Assembly (NCBI GenBank): GCA_900088475.1
Contig: FLMG01000797.1
Span: 1 to 33,890 of the forward strand
Direction: 5' to 3'
DNA from: Hyphochytrium catenoides
Taxonomy: Eukaryota; Sar; Hyphochytriomycetes; Hyphochytriales; Hyphochytriaceae
DNA length: 33,890 nt
Made by a program: the position numbers and the translations under genes. How positions within the stretch are numbered: position 1 is the stretch's first letter; each line of letters starts with the position of its first letter. A model generated the notes under the pieces. That model worked only from the letters and a program-made list of their open reading frames with translations, made no database searches and was not told the DNA's origin. Below, piece after piece: positions 1 to 11,581 of this stretch.

Positions 1-311
1 ATATTTCAGTTTATATAAGAATATTGAGACGAAGGGGCTGAAACCTACAGCTACTGAAGTTTATTAGTCATTGATGGCATGGTTCACTCTTTCTTCCTCA
101 GTCACTTTTCCTCTCTCCTGCTCTGTCTCGCTCTGCCACTGCCTCTCGCTTGCTCCCATTTCCCTCTCTTATATCCTCTGCCCGCCAGCTCCGCTACTTT
201 CCTCTCTTTATCTCCTCTCCTTTCCCTGTAGATTGGCTTGTCTATGTTCGAGCCATTGTCTCAGCAAGAGGGAAGACTTTATTGAGATGATACTAAATAT
301 ATTAGCTCGTG
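1..311. other. 3' flank of the golgin gene
   Basis: This stretch lies downstream of the golgin stop codon on the minus strand and probably holds its 3' UTR and terminator region. On the plus strand it is pyrimidine-rich (about 88-240, runs of tc and ct). The plus-strand open frame here reads as low-complexity Ser/Leu/Cys and shows no splice-linked continuation, so I treat it as chance. I see no other gene. Confidence 0.5.
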
Positions 312-3300
312 CTAGTGGGAACCTAAGCCGAAACCTTGTTGGCTCCGCGGTGTAGGTGCCTTTGCCATCGGTTTGGTCTTGGCTCCAAAAAGAGAGAAGC
401 TGCTCTGATTACTCTTGATAGCTTTCTCTCTCTCCTCGGGGCTGCACAGCGGTTGAGTGAGAAGGCAAGTTCGCAAAATTATTGTGAGAGGAGGGTGAAA
501 TGAACTGACCTGAAGTTCAGTACTGTCGCCACTACTGGCACCAAGCGTTGGCGCTGCTCTGGGTCTCCCACCAGGATGAAATTGAGGATGACGTTCTTCA
601 GATACTGTTGAAGCGAAAGACGCCATTAGCATAGATGCAGCCAAATCCCGCTATCCAAGCAAAAGGATGAGAGAGACTCTACAGAACAGAGACGACGGGT
701 ACCTCTACGTTAACTCCAGATTCTTGCCCAGTAGCAAGAGTCTTTTCTCTTCCAGCACTTCTGCCCAGCTCTTCTGCTTTAGCCTTCCAGCTGCTCGCCT
801 CCGTTCTCTCTTTCTCAGCCGTGACCCTTTCCTCAATCAAATCTTTCTCTAAACTTGCAATCTGGGCCTTCAGACGGCTAAACTCCTCGTCGCGCTGAGC
901 TTGAAGCTGCACGGCAGCATGGCCGCCATAGTGAGGTTTGAAAGAGAGGAGAGATAGAGCATCAGAAACTGCAACTGTTCTGAATAGTCATCGCACAAAT
1001 GAGGCAATAACGGATGTAGATATGTTGGCAGGCGAGAGGAAGTAAACGGTATGAGTAAAAACAGTGCCGCTGTCTACATCTGTCGCGACATTGCAATAGC
1101 CATTATCAAAAGGTAGCCAACAAAAAGGAGACCGACAGAGGTCGATAGAGATGTCATACCCTGGCAAACTCAAGGATTTGCTGTTCTGCGGCATTCTCGG
1201 GCTTGGGGGCCTTCAGTTTATCCTCAAGTGTCCTAATGTTACCAACCAGTTCTTCGATCTCTTTGTCCTTTTCGACAAGCATCCTTTTCGCCACGTCAGA
1301 CTTTTCTCTCAAGTCCTTAGATGCAGCTTCCACCTGTGTCAGAAGTATAAGTGAACACGAAGTTAAGGAAGAATGTCACAGGAGTGCGAAGAAGAGGCCA
1401 AAGCGAGACACACCTCCAGGGCAGAAAAACAAAATAGAAAAGAACGAGACAGAGACAGAGAGAACAAAAGAGATGGAGAGATGGAGAGAGATAACGGGGC
1501 TTAAAAGAGAACAGAAGGGAGAGCCAGGCAGGCATAGTACACTTAGCCCCGCAGGACGGGATGCCTGGTCTTAAGGAGAAGGAGCGGAGTAGGATGGACC
1601 AATGCAATGGGCGGTATTGAAGGGTAGGAAGAGGAGAAGTGCTGGAGACGGACGCGAGGAAGGCTGATATATATATCAGACGTTCATACCTTTTGCAGAA
1701 GCTCCTCCTTTGCTTGTTCTGAAGCCGTGAGAAGCTCACGTTGTTCTCCTAGTCTTCTTTCAAGCTCTACTTTTTCTTCCTCTGCACTTTGCAGGCGCCT
1801 GCCCAAAATGTAAGCACAAGAGGGGAGAAAGAGACAGAACCAGCCCATAGGTACGGAGAAGTGTACCTCTGTGCTTCTTCTTCAGCATGACGTCGATCTT
1901 CTTGAAGTTTGGCTAGTTCTTCCTCAGCCTTTTGCAGTGCATCAACCTTTTGCTGATAGGTTCTGCGCGTGAAAGAAGTCTCAGATTCAGAGAGCTTCCC
2001 AGAGGAACGATCGAGAGCACAGACTCACGAAGGACTGTAGACAGAATACTGTTGAGACGAAAGTGAGGAGAATGTGACTACCTTGAGCTCTCTTCTCCTG
2101 ATAAGCGTGCAGCTGTCAGCTGCTGCTCCAGTTTCTCAACCTCTTTCCGCGAGAAGTCCGCTTGCTCACTCATGGCCTACAGGGAAGGCGCGAAGTCAGG
2201 AAGGTCGATGGTATCCTGCAGTGAGCAGGGAGGTTAAGGCGCCGATCCAGACCTTGACAAGCTCTTCAACTCTCTTTCCAGCCTCTTCCTTCTCGATCGT
2301 AAGCTTCTTGATTGCGGATCCAGCTCTACTCCTGAAGGAAAGTAGTGTCACAGTCTTCCCCAGTGCCTTCTCTATAAAGTAGAGCCTCCTACCGGTACGT
2401 TTCAAACGCAATCTTGACATCCTCATTCTCCTTGACCACTGTCGCTAACTGGCCTCGCAGGTCCAAGACGATATCCTATTTAGGAACAGTTTGAGAACGA
2501 GGAAAGCGAAGGTAAAGTGAATAATAGCTTAATGACTGACCTCCTTCTGTGATACAGAGCTGCTTGCCACCTCAAGTTCAGTAGTCAGCTTTTGAACAGC
2601 AGCCTCAGACGTCGATAGCTGCGACGTCAACGTAGAGATGCGCTCCTTTTCCTTCGTCAGTTCTCCCTCCTAGGGGCAGAGATAATCAGTGCACGTGGTG
2701 CACAATGGTTCATCTGTGAGAACGAAATGGTTACCTGTGTAGAAAGTCTCAGCCTCAACGCCTCTAGCTCCTCTGCAACTCTGCCTTGATTCTCTTGTGC
2801 GTCCTTTAGTGACTCAATCTCTGCTTTTGCTCGTTCAAGCTCTTCTTGAGCTTGCTAGATATATGCGAGTTTTTTAGACTTCAAGAAGATCTCCGACTCG
2901 ACGTAAAATTGAGTCTGTCCAGTGAGACCCACCTTTAGTGAATGCTGAGCATCCCCCAAGGTGGCTCTCAAAGCATCAGTTTCGACTGTTGAGGAGCCTT
3001 GTTGGGCCTCGAGTTCCGCAGCTAGTCTTCTGCCATTCTCCACCGCCTCGTCCTGTCACAAGAAAGTCATGCTCTTAGCAAGACAAGGTCTCCCTCCGAA
3101 TATGCCCCTGGCAATCCGCCTCCTGACCCTGTACGAAAAATACTCACCAACTTAGTAGCTAGGTCATGCTTCTCCTTCTCGGCGTTCTCCAGTTGAGTTT
3201 GGGCTTCCTGCAGTTTCACAGTAGCCGAGGCTTGTAAATTGCTCATTGCTGTCTCCCTGTCACTCGCCCTAGATGTGACCTCTTCCAGTTGCAGCTTGAG

Positions 3301-6300
3301 AGCATGTAGCTCCTCTTCCTTGCCGGTGGCAGCAGCAGCCGTTGCCTTCGTACTCTGCAGCTCAGCTGTAGTCTCAGCAAGCTGTTGCTGCAGGGCTTTG
3401 TATCGCACGATTAGCTCTTTCAATTTGCCCTAAGCAAAGAAGTTAAAGTAAGTCATCCGCCTAGTCTTTATGCCTACAAACTGGGACGCCGAAGAGCTCC
3501 TTACGGTGAGTTCATCCTTGTCGCCTTTCGACTTGGCTTCTTGCTCCCTAAGCTGTTTCTGGCTTGCCTCTAATGCTGACTCTAATTCTTCACGCTTCTG
3601 TTGGTGCTGAGAAAAGGAAGGAAGGAAACAGACATCATCAATGCTGCTCAGCACCTGTCCGCGCCTTGCATTTCTCAAACTCTCTGTGCCTACCGCTCTC
3701 TCTAGGTTCTGCTTCTCTTCTTGAATGGCTTTCAGCGTCTCTTGCATGGAGCTAGATCCTGGACGATCACCCGCGATGCAATAGTTAGCAAGCGGAAGAG
3801 CTTACCACCCCCGGAAAAGCCAGGAAGGACACGACGCCCAGACCTGATGCAGCTTGAAGTCTTTCTGTGTCCAGCTGCTCCTTAACCCTTTGAAGCTCAT
3901 CATCTGCAGTCTGGAGTTGTCTCTTTAGGAGCTCTGTCTCCTCTGCAGCCTGCTTTAGTCGTGTGGTAGCCTGCTCTTTCATATGCTGAAACTGTTGAGC
4001 TGCACGCTGGAGCTCGTCCTCTGCTTCAGTCACCTGCGAGTCCATGCCGACGATGACCTTAATAAGCGATACCAGCACAGAGAGCAAGACCTTTGTCGAG
4101 ATACAACAGGTGCAGGCACCTAGGCCTAGGACCAAAGCTTCGGATCAGTCAAGAGTAGATCGGGTGTACCTTCGTCTTCAATTGCTCATTCTCCGCCATG
4201 GCCTTTTGAGATGCAATCTGCAGTTGCTGGTGCTAGTAAGGCATACAGGGAGCACAGAAGAGCCTTAGACTAATGGTGATCGGTGAAGATTCTAGCAAGA
4301 GTGACGACCCAAGGATGAAGCTTACCTCTTGCTCTATCTTCCTCACTCGGGTGTTAGCAGAGTTTGCTTCCGCGATGGCTCTCTGCAATTCCTCTTTCAG
4401 CGATTGTGAATCAGCTTCAGCCTGAGGAGGCGCTTTATTCCCAAGCAAGAGCCAGAGGAAAAGGCTATACTTCGCCAGTTACCTTAGACACAGCCTCTTG
4501 CCTCAAGACCAAGGACCGCTCGACTTCCTGTTTCAATTCGATGACCTGCGTGGAGACCGAGCGATATCCGCAATCCACGATACAGGTGCGCGACAGGTGA
4601 GAAAAGAACCACAGACCAACAAGGAGAAAAATAGCAGAAGCAGCAGCAACACCACTCCACCTCGTTCTTTTTGGCGGCTAACTCCTGGGTCAGTCTGGCC
4701 GCATCACCTCCAGCTGCCTCAGAAGCTGCTAAACGGTTTTCCAGTGCCTCGCCCTGGATAAACCCAGAGCAATCAATGGGGAATATGCAGAGGTGTCAGC
4801 AAAAGGAGGCAGTGGTAATGCTAGACATTTCAAAGACTGACCCTCTTTAGGGCATTTTCAAGGTCCTCTTGCAGACGGAGGAGAGACTGCTGGTCTTGCC
4901 GCATCTGAGTCATGATGAATGAGCCAACGCACATATCACAGTCCCATAACAACAACTTGACTAACCTGCTCTTTTTGCTCTTCAGCCTCAGACGATAGCC
5001 GGTCCACCTGAAGTTGTAGGGCATGCTTTGTTGCTTCTACCTCCTCCACGGCCTTCATGGCTTCTGCCTCCTTCCGCCTCACCTGAGAATAACGATTTAG
5101 AAGCTCTAAGACCAGCATGTCGTGGGGACGATACAGAGCATCATCATAGGCAGGCCGTGCCTGTTCCCGCTAGGGGCAAGAGTATCAAAAATAAATAAAT
5201 AAAGTGCGCTGACCTCCTCTCTTAGACTATCTGACTCTGCTTTATGTGTAGATACATCGTCCTGGAGTTCTTTTAGTGTATGTTGGAACCTCTGCGACTC
5301 TGATTGCCACGTCAATGACTTCTTCTGATGATCCGCCGTTGCGCTTGCAAGCTTCTGCTCAAGCTCCTCTACCTAAAAGGTCAAAGTAGAAGGCCGCAGA
5401 AGGTCGGAAGCCAGCGGGTTAGCCTAATAGCCAAACGGCAGGATCGTGATAGTTACCAACTGCACTACGCTTCCAGCCGGGTTAAATACCTGTGCTAAGA
5501 GCTTATTAACTTGCATGTCCTTGTCATTGGAGCTAGAGCTGAGCGCTTTCTTGGCCTCCTCAGCAGCGGCTTCAGCGTTCTTGACTTGTAAGCTCAAAGC
5601 CTCTATCTGTGCCGCTGCTTCTCCCAACTAGGGGGAACAAGGGCGGGGGGCAACGACAGTAAGAAAAAGTCACCGCAGGCGTGAGCAAATAAGCGATGAC
5701 GAGACACTCTAGATATAAGAGTACGTTGATGGTGGCTGCCAACCGTAGAGGCTGTGTACCTGCTGGTTCTTCTGCTGCGCAAACAGCTGCGCCTTTTGCT
5801 GCAGATTTCTCAATTGTGTCGTGGCTTCTGTGGCCTCCATCTCCTTAGCATTCAGTCTTTCCCCCGCTTCGGAGAGCTGTGCTTCTAGCTGTTCCTTGGC
5901 AGCGAGTGCGGCCCGCATTTCCACTTCATTTGAGCTTCGTTGTCCCTTCAAGATACTGATATCAGAGGCTGTTGACCGCATTTCTGGCACGACAATTGAG
6001 GTCTACCTCAAGGGCTCTCTCCAAGTTTGCCAATTGTTCGCGCAGGTTGGTGAGTTCGGCATCTCGTTCTTTAACGCTTGTCGTCAAAGCGTCGATCGTT
6101 CTGGAGCTTTCTTGCGACAGATTTTGTGCAGCGTCTTCCCGCTGTCGGCAAGCGTTTGAAACACTTAGCAACACATCGGCGGAAGCAATACATTAGCATT
6201 ACCTCGGACTTCAATCTGTCGAGCTCTGCCGCTCGTTCCTCTAAACGGGCTTCTAACTCTGATTGCTTCCGTGCCATGTCCGACCGCCTACTCCCCTCTT

Positions 6301-9300
6301 GTTTAAGTTCCTCCGCCATCTCTTTTAGCTGGGTATCAGAAGCTGCTGTGAGTCCAAAGCCAGCAGACGGATTTAAGGGCTCCATAAAGGCTAAACCTTG
6401 TTCTTCAACTGTCCAAGCTCCCTGTCCTTATCGCCAATATCCCGCCGCAGACCCGAAACAGTCTCTTCTAACTCCTTTTCAGCGGCCTCCACTTTCCTCT
6501 GGGCGTCCTGGAGGTGCTGCTGCAGCAGTGTCCTCTGTAAAAGAGGTGTTAGGACAATGGACAACTTGGCCCGGTAACTCTCATAGCGGGACGCTTAATG
6601 TTCCAGCGGTCTTTACGTACCTCTTCCAACAACTGTGAGTGCTCGCTGGAACGTATAACGAGCTGGAAAGGTTGAAAGAAGAATGCGCGTAAGAGTTATC
6701 ATTCCATAACAACTAGGCTATCCCCTATCCTGCCATATACGGATGAAAGCTCCTGTCTTACCTCCTTCTCTAGCTGCTGTAGACGCTCGTGCTGTGTCCT
6801 TTGTAAGCCTTCTAGCTCATCTACTCTATTTAAGCCTTTTGATGCTCCTTCTGCTTTCTCTCTGGCGCTATTAAGTTCGAGTTCTAACTCTTCAACCTAC
6901 AAAGCGGGGAGGTGTTTCGGCGAGTGCTAGTGGCGAACGCAAGGGCATGAGAGACGACCCTACCTTTTGTCTCATAGCATCTCTAGCTTCCTCGGCAGCT
7001 GTGGCGGTCTCTCGATACCTCTCAAGCTCCTCCTTCATAGCTGCCAACGTGTCAGCAGAGGTCTGAGTCTGAGCTTTCCGTGCGTGAAGCTCCTCCAACA
7101 GCTCGCGTTTGTGCGTCTCTCCCTCGGCCTGTGCTCTGGCCTGTACGTCCATTTGCGCCTGCAATCGCTGCAGCTCTTCCTCACGCTCCTTGATGATGCT
7201 GGACAGTTTCTCGGTAGCCTAAGGAGGCAGGCTTGTATCAGCTCAACTTTCAGGTTTTCCTTTTCTACGCCCTAATAGCCCTTTCTCAAAGGCGTTCCAG
7301 CGTCGGGTTGGAAACTTCCATCCATTTTTGTTGAGCTGAATGGCCAAGGCTCTCTAATTTCGCATCCGTCCACCTTTCTTCTCTTCACCTTCCCTCAGGC
7401 GGCCTGTATCTGCCTTACCTCCGAGCTCTGTCTAGTAGCCTGAACCTGTTCAGTGAGTGACTTCACTTGCTGCGTGAGTTGGCTGATCTGCTCATGCTTC
7501 TGGGCAGCGAAGACCTTCGTCTTCTGTTGAAATGTAATAAACTGGGCCTTAAGATCTTCCAACTGTTGAACCGCAACATAACAGTCAGCAGAGACAAAGA
7601 ATAACCCAGTAGAAGAAGGGCTAGATGAAGGAATACGGCCACATACCTCTTTGCTTCGGCTTCCCGCCACGTTTCTTTCTGCGTCGACTTGCTGCAGAAG
7701 GCCTTCCTTCTCCGCTTTTAGGGTCGCGAGCTCTGAGGTTAGATTCTGGAGCTGATCTTCGAGAGCCTTTGCGTTCTGGGTAAGATTTTCGACATGTCCA
7801 TTTTCAACCGCGGGCTGCAGCAGGTATAGGCACATGCATCTATCATCACGTCTTTAGAGGATGAGTGAACATTCTTTTACCTTCTGCACTTCTAGCTGTT
7901 GGATCGTCTTTTGCTGCTCCTGCAGCTGGTGTTGCATCTGCTTGAACTTGCCTGCAGCCTGCTGTAGCTTATCAACCAGGGTCACATTCTCCTCCTGTTG
8001 CCGATTCAATGCCTCCTTCAGGGCCGCAATATCTTCCCCACTCCCCCTGCACGTATTGTCAGACAGTTGTAGGAAGAGTTGGATGACCATACATGTTGAC
8101 TTGAATGGAGAAATAGAGGGAAAAATTTTGATGAGTAAGACAACGGAGGAAGCGCAAAGTGAAAGAGCCTCCGAGAGAATAGAGTGGCGAGGAAGGGATG
8201 AAATGAAGAATAAACTATGGTAATTGCGGTATGCACCTAGAGGAGCGCTTGGCGGCATCAAGCTCAGTGGTAAGCTGCTCAATCTTGGCACTGAGGCTTG
8301 CAGTCACTTCCGCTGTCGCGTCACTGGGGCAGTGTCAGTCGTCAGAAATTCTTGAAAGCAGAGTGTCATCTAAGTGTCATCTAATAAGCACCTTGTTTGC
8401 TGCTTTATAAGGGTCTCTTTCTCTTCCTGCAACTGTCGATATCGCATAGCCATTTCCTAGAAAAACCGATAGCATCAGTAGAGGTGAAAAAGAACAATCA
8501 AACGTCTTGCTCCAGCGTGACCAGAGTGGTCCCACCTTCATCTTCGATATCATCTTCTCACGTTCGCTCTGGAGCGTATTGACCTCTTCTAGCACCTTCT
8601 CCAGCTGAGTTTTCAGGGCTGTTACCTTTGGGGTGGACAAACAAAGCAGGTTTATTTGACTCGCCCATCAACCCAAAGGTCAGTCAAACGGCCAGTCACG
8701 ACGCTTTACCTCTGCTTCGCTGTTGCCGACAGAGCTGCTGAAGGCTCCACTTCGTGGAGGGCTGCCTGTGAGTAAGTCAGGAGCCATTTCTACGGGTGCT
8801 GGGGGCGCCTTGACGGTTGCTTCAAGCTCCTGGTTCTTCTGAAGCAGTGCTTTGTACTTGACTACTAGCTCCTGCAGTTTCCCAGTAAGCTCCTGATTAC
8901 GAGTCCGCAAGGCCTCAACGTCCGTCGCGCCATCTCCTGTTGAGCCTCCCAGGGGTGCAGTCTCAAGCTCTTTGTCTGGCATTCATATCTGTTTAGTGAT
9001 CCGCTACCAACTCTTAGGTGGAGGCTGAGCTTACTTTTGGCCTGCAGCTTACGGAGTTCCTGCTCGTATATCTTTAGCTTCCCATTCTGCTGACGGACAA
9101 AAACAAGAAGATCATCCCTGGAGAAGTCGTTTAGACTTGGTCGCCTCTGGAAAAAGAGGTAATAGGTAAGGTCAATATGTAGGCGTTGTGTTAAAAAAGG
9201 AGTTATCAACTAACCTCGCCAGAGCTGCTGCTGACAGATCCACTCTCTCCATCGGCAGTTGATGAGCCTGCACCGCCAGCGGCGACCTGTTGAACTCCCT

Positions 9301-9400
9301 GCTGAACGCGAGTCTGAAGGTGCTGGCCTTGCTCCTTCAACTCAGCCTGAAGTTTCGTAGCCGCCTGGGCGGCGCCCTTTAGCATGCTGCCGAAGTTCAT
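312..9400 (-). CDS. GRIP-domain golgin, very long coiled-coil protein (40 exons)
   Basis: The protein is about 1721 aa. It is almost entirely heptad-rich coiled coil (Glu/Gln/Leu/Lys/Ala), and ends in a GRIP domain (about residues 1648-1692; YLKNVILNF, then RLVPVVATVLNFSPEE). GRIP domains bind Arl1-type GTPases and recruit golgins to the trans-Golgi, where the coil tethers vesicles. The conserved Tyr (YLKNV) is present. The N-terminus (MNFGSMLKGAA, then SRDDLLVFVRQQ) has the DDL-type segment seen in golgins. Exons 5' to 3': 9400-9215, 9146-9035, 8975-8710, 8625-8536, 8456-8392, 8323-8237, 8046-7881, 7814-7647, 7562-7419, 7218-6964, 6896-6762, 6662-6621, 6534-6397, 6328-6203, 6141-6007, 5945-5760, 5627-5490, 5372-5214, 5082-4966, 4904-4842, 4753-4661, 4545-4483, 4421-4326, 4232-4170, 4033-3844, 3758-3694, 3606-3505, 3429-3148, 3052-2933, 2854-2735, 2669-2541, 2475-2393, 2331-2253, 2176-2082, 1962-1867, 1798-1690, 1333-1160, 906-703, 604-510, 441-312. 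Seen: frames, phases and motifs. Inferred: Golgi role. Individual exon edges, notably the acceptor at 5945, are less certain than the whole. Confidence 0.88.
1420..1510. repeat. Purine-rich GA/GAGACA simple sequence in a golgin intron
   Basis: This is a plus-strand purine-rich stretch with repeats of gagaca, gagatgga and gagaga. It lies inside the longest intron of the golgin gene (1334-1689, 356 nt, against roughly 50-90 nt for most others). In the transcript (minus strand) it is pyrimidine-rich. No function can be read from it. Confidence 0.6.
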
Positions 9401-10022
9401 CTCTCCTTCACCTGATACCTATCCCAAGCTGTCTTGGCCTTCAACTAGCGCTTAGACCATAGACTCTTGTCCTTCTAGCAGGTCGCCCTAAGGTCGCCCT
9501 CGTCCTTTCTGGACCTAAACTCTCCCCTCACCGCTAAGGCTGACTAAGCAGCGACACCGCCTGACAGCAAGCTCAGTGCTCTTTCATCTGTAGGTGCAGA
9601 TCGAGCTTCGATAGCAAGAAGTAAGGGGAAGAAGCAGCACCTTGATAGGAGGAGGGAAGTTAGTTACTCAGCAATGTACGTTGGATGCAAGAGAGCCGGT
9701 ACTGGCTGGATGAAGCATTACGGTTATTTATTCTAAATAGAATGAGCCAAAATGGTGCCTATCTGGAAGGGGACCCGTTGAATGGTAAAATCTGCATTGC
9801 AAGAAGCTTTCTTGAACGTTTTGTGTGCTTGTGTTGGTGTTGAAGAGCTTCGGACATCGCAGAAGTGCAGAACAGTTCTTCAAGGCCTTTCTTGTGAGAA
9901 GCCTTGGCTGGAGTCTGTCAGCAGAGAATTAGCGACTTCCCCGGCACACCTAAGCCAGCGCATTAACTGGCAGACGGAAGTCTCTGTTCGCTGTGACAGC
10001 AAAGCAGTAATTGATTTGTATT
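9401..10022. promoter_or_regulatory. Divergent promoter region between golgin and Ctr genes
   Basis: The 622 bp separate the golgin start codon (minus strand, 9400) from the Ctr start codon (plus strand, 10023), so both promoters and 5' UTRs must lie here. An AT-rich patch near 9720-9745 (ttatttattctaaatag) is the only compositional candidate for a core element. The plus-strand open frame at 9782-10072 overlaps the Ctr start in another frame and looks like chance. I cannot identify individual factor sites. Confidence 0.5.
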
Positions 10023-10783
10023 ATGGACCATCAGCAAGGGCATCAAGGGCATCATGCCACGCCCGGCAATGAGATGCCAATGCACTCTGGGAGTGATATG
10101 GCGATGCCGATGACGTTCTGGTTCTCCTGCGAGTGTTCTATACTCTTCGACTCTTGGAAAACAACGTCCTGCCTCTCCTTCTGGCTAAGCTGGCTCGTGG
10201 TTGTGCTTCTGGGAGCCATGCACAGATGGTAGACAAGCATGTATCTCTTCTCGCTGCCTTACAGACCCACAGACTAACTGTTATCGCAATCCTACTTTGC
10301 TACTTCTTGATGCTTCGTTTTTAGGTTGATTCAAAGACAGCTAATTCATGCTTCAAAACGGAAAGCTGAGCGCTTACTTGGCGTAGATGGAGCTGATTAT
10401 AGGCCTTTAAATGGGCCCGGAGGTTATCAGACTTCAAGGTGCGTTTGATTGACTGCCTAATACACCCCAACCGGAACCTCTTAGGCAGTGTCGTTACCTG
10501 TACCAGACGGAGAAGTATCCGAGATTTGGGCATGGAAGGGCTCCTCTTTGCTGCCAATATGACAGTGGGCTACTCATTGATGCTTATAGCAGTAAGTTCC
10601 CACCATACCTTTGAGAGATTTCCCGCCCGCCAACGGAAGAAGCTGACATTTTGCCCATGACCTATCATCCATCATCAGATGACTTTCAATACGGCTCTAG
10701 TGGCTGCAGTGATTCTTGGATCCACAGTCGGACACCTTACATTCCCTCCACGCAACCACGCGCCCATTTTTGAGTGCCATTGA
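10023..10783 (+). CDS. Ctr-family high-affinity copper transporter
   Basis: Four exons (10023-10228, 10325-10438, 10507-10591, 10679-10783) encode 169 aa. Ctr proteins are trimeric plasma-membrane or vacuolar channels importing Cu(I). The extracellular N-terminus is Met/His-rich (MDHQQGHQGHH, then MPMHSGSDMAMPM), as expected for copper capture, followed directly by the MTFWF start of the core. TM1 is the hydrophobic run around LSWLVVVLLG. A cytosolic Lys/Arg loop follows, then TM2 with the family MxxxM motif (MLIAM) and TM3 with GxxxG (GSTVG). The tail ends in ECH, close to the HCH tail that handles copper in other Ctr proteins. Length and topology fit small Ctr/COPT proteins. The third intron falls exactly before the second Met codon of MxxxM. 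The start is the first Met of the His/Met-rich frame. Confidence 0.92.
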
Positions 10784-11581
10784 CGAGCCAGTAGGAAGAA
10801 CACCGCTAGAGTTGAAGTCTCATTTTGTCCACGTACCATTGCTGTTAGAGGCCTATCATTATTCTACAAAGCGACGGCTGTCCCAGCCCTCATTTACCTT
10901 AAATACCGCAGCGAGACCCAGAAGGGCAGAGTGGATCATCTGGCGCTTGGCATGATGGAAGGAACCTGCAAGACTAGTTCAAATCGATGGTGACCTCCTG
11001 GCCCAGCCGCGGGCTGCCTGCTCCCCCGCTCCACGCTGTGGCTTGTTGGGAACCTGGATGAGGTCGACAAGGCTCTCCTCTCTGTTGCAGCGCTGTACCG
11101 AGCATGATGCTCCTAGCCGGGCCGGCCGCTGTGTGTTGGCTTGGATTTGATGATGAAAGGTTTCAGGCCCGAACAAAGGGCAAAAGGCGACTAAGTTTGG
11201 AAATTACGGTTCAGGTACTGCAATGTAGACGACTGAATAAGAGTAGAAAGGTTACGTATAGTGACGGTCCGAAGACTTATTCATCACTTCAATAAAGGAG
11301 TATTGAAAACGTAGTAAATACGACTATACTTGGAGAGGGAGGAGAGGATTATTCTGTCTCTCTCCTCAAAGGCAAAGAACCACATGTCAGAGACACTTCT
11401 GTTCTTCGTCCAAAGGAACGTTTGACACAGCAGCAGCAGCAGCAGGCGGCCGATGTGGAGGAGGAGGAGGATGACTCTGCTTCGTTGCGTCGCGCTATTG
11501 ATTGAGAGGGCTAATGAGCGCATGCCTGGTGGAAGAAGCATTTTGTTATGCACGAACTAGTGTGCGGTATACCAACCAGGA
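10784..11581. other. Intergenic region with an ATG-less open frame
   Basis: This interval between the Ctr stop and the SNARE start would hold the Ctr 3' end and the SNARE promoter or 5' UTR. It is locally GC-rich near 10990-11140. A plus-strand frame is open from about 11295 to 11503 without an ATG. It contains the CAG run below, and its content (RPKERLTQQQ, then DVEEEEDDSASLRR) resembles real protein. It may be an upstream exon of the SNARE gene; see findings. Nothing else is recognisable. Confidence 0.4.
11428..11445 (+). repeat. (CAG)6 trinucleotide repeat
   Basis: Six perfect CAG units are followed 12 bases later by four GAG units (11458-11469). In the open frame through this region they would encode Gln6 and Glu4. 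The run is short enough to be an ordinary microsatellite. Confidence 0.8.

Noticed and set aside
71-355. Plus-strand open frame of 94 codons at the left edge
   Set aside because: It consists of low-complexity Ser/Leu/Cys from a pyrimidine-rich stretch and overlaps the golgin 3' end in antisense.
510-644. Golgin 3' end read in the frame containing SEERHPQFHPGGRP, continuing unspliced to 312
   Set aside because: Shifting the acceptor to 604 gives a GRIP domain (YLKNVILNF) and makes the phases of the last two introns agree, which the unspliced reading does not explain.
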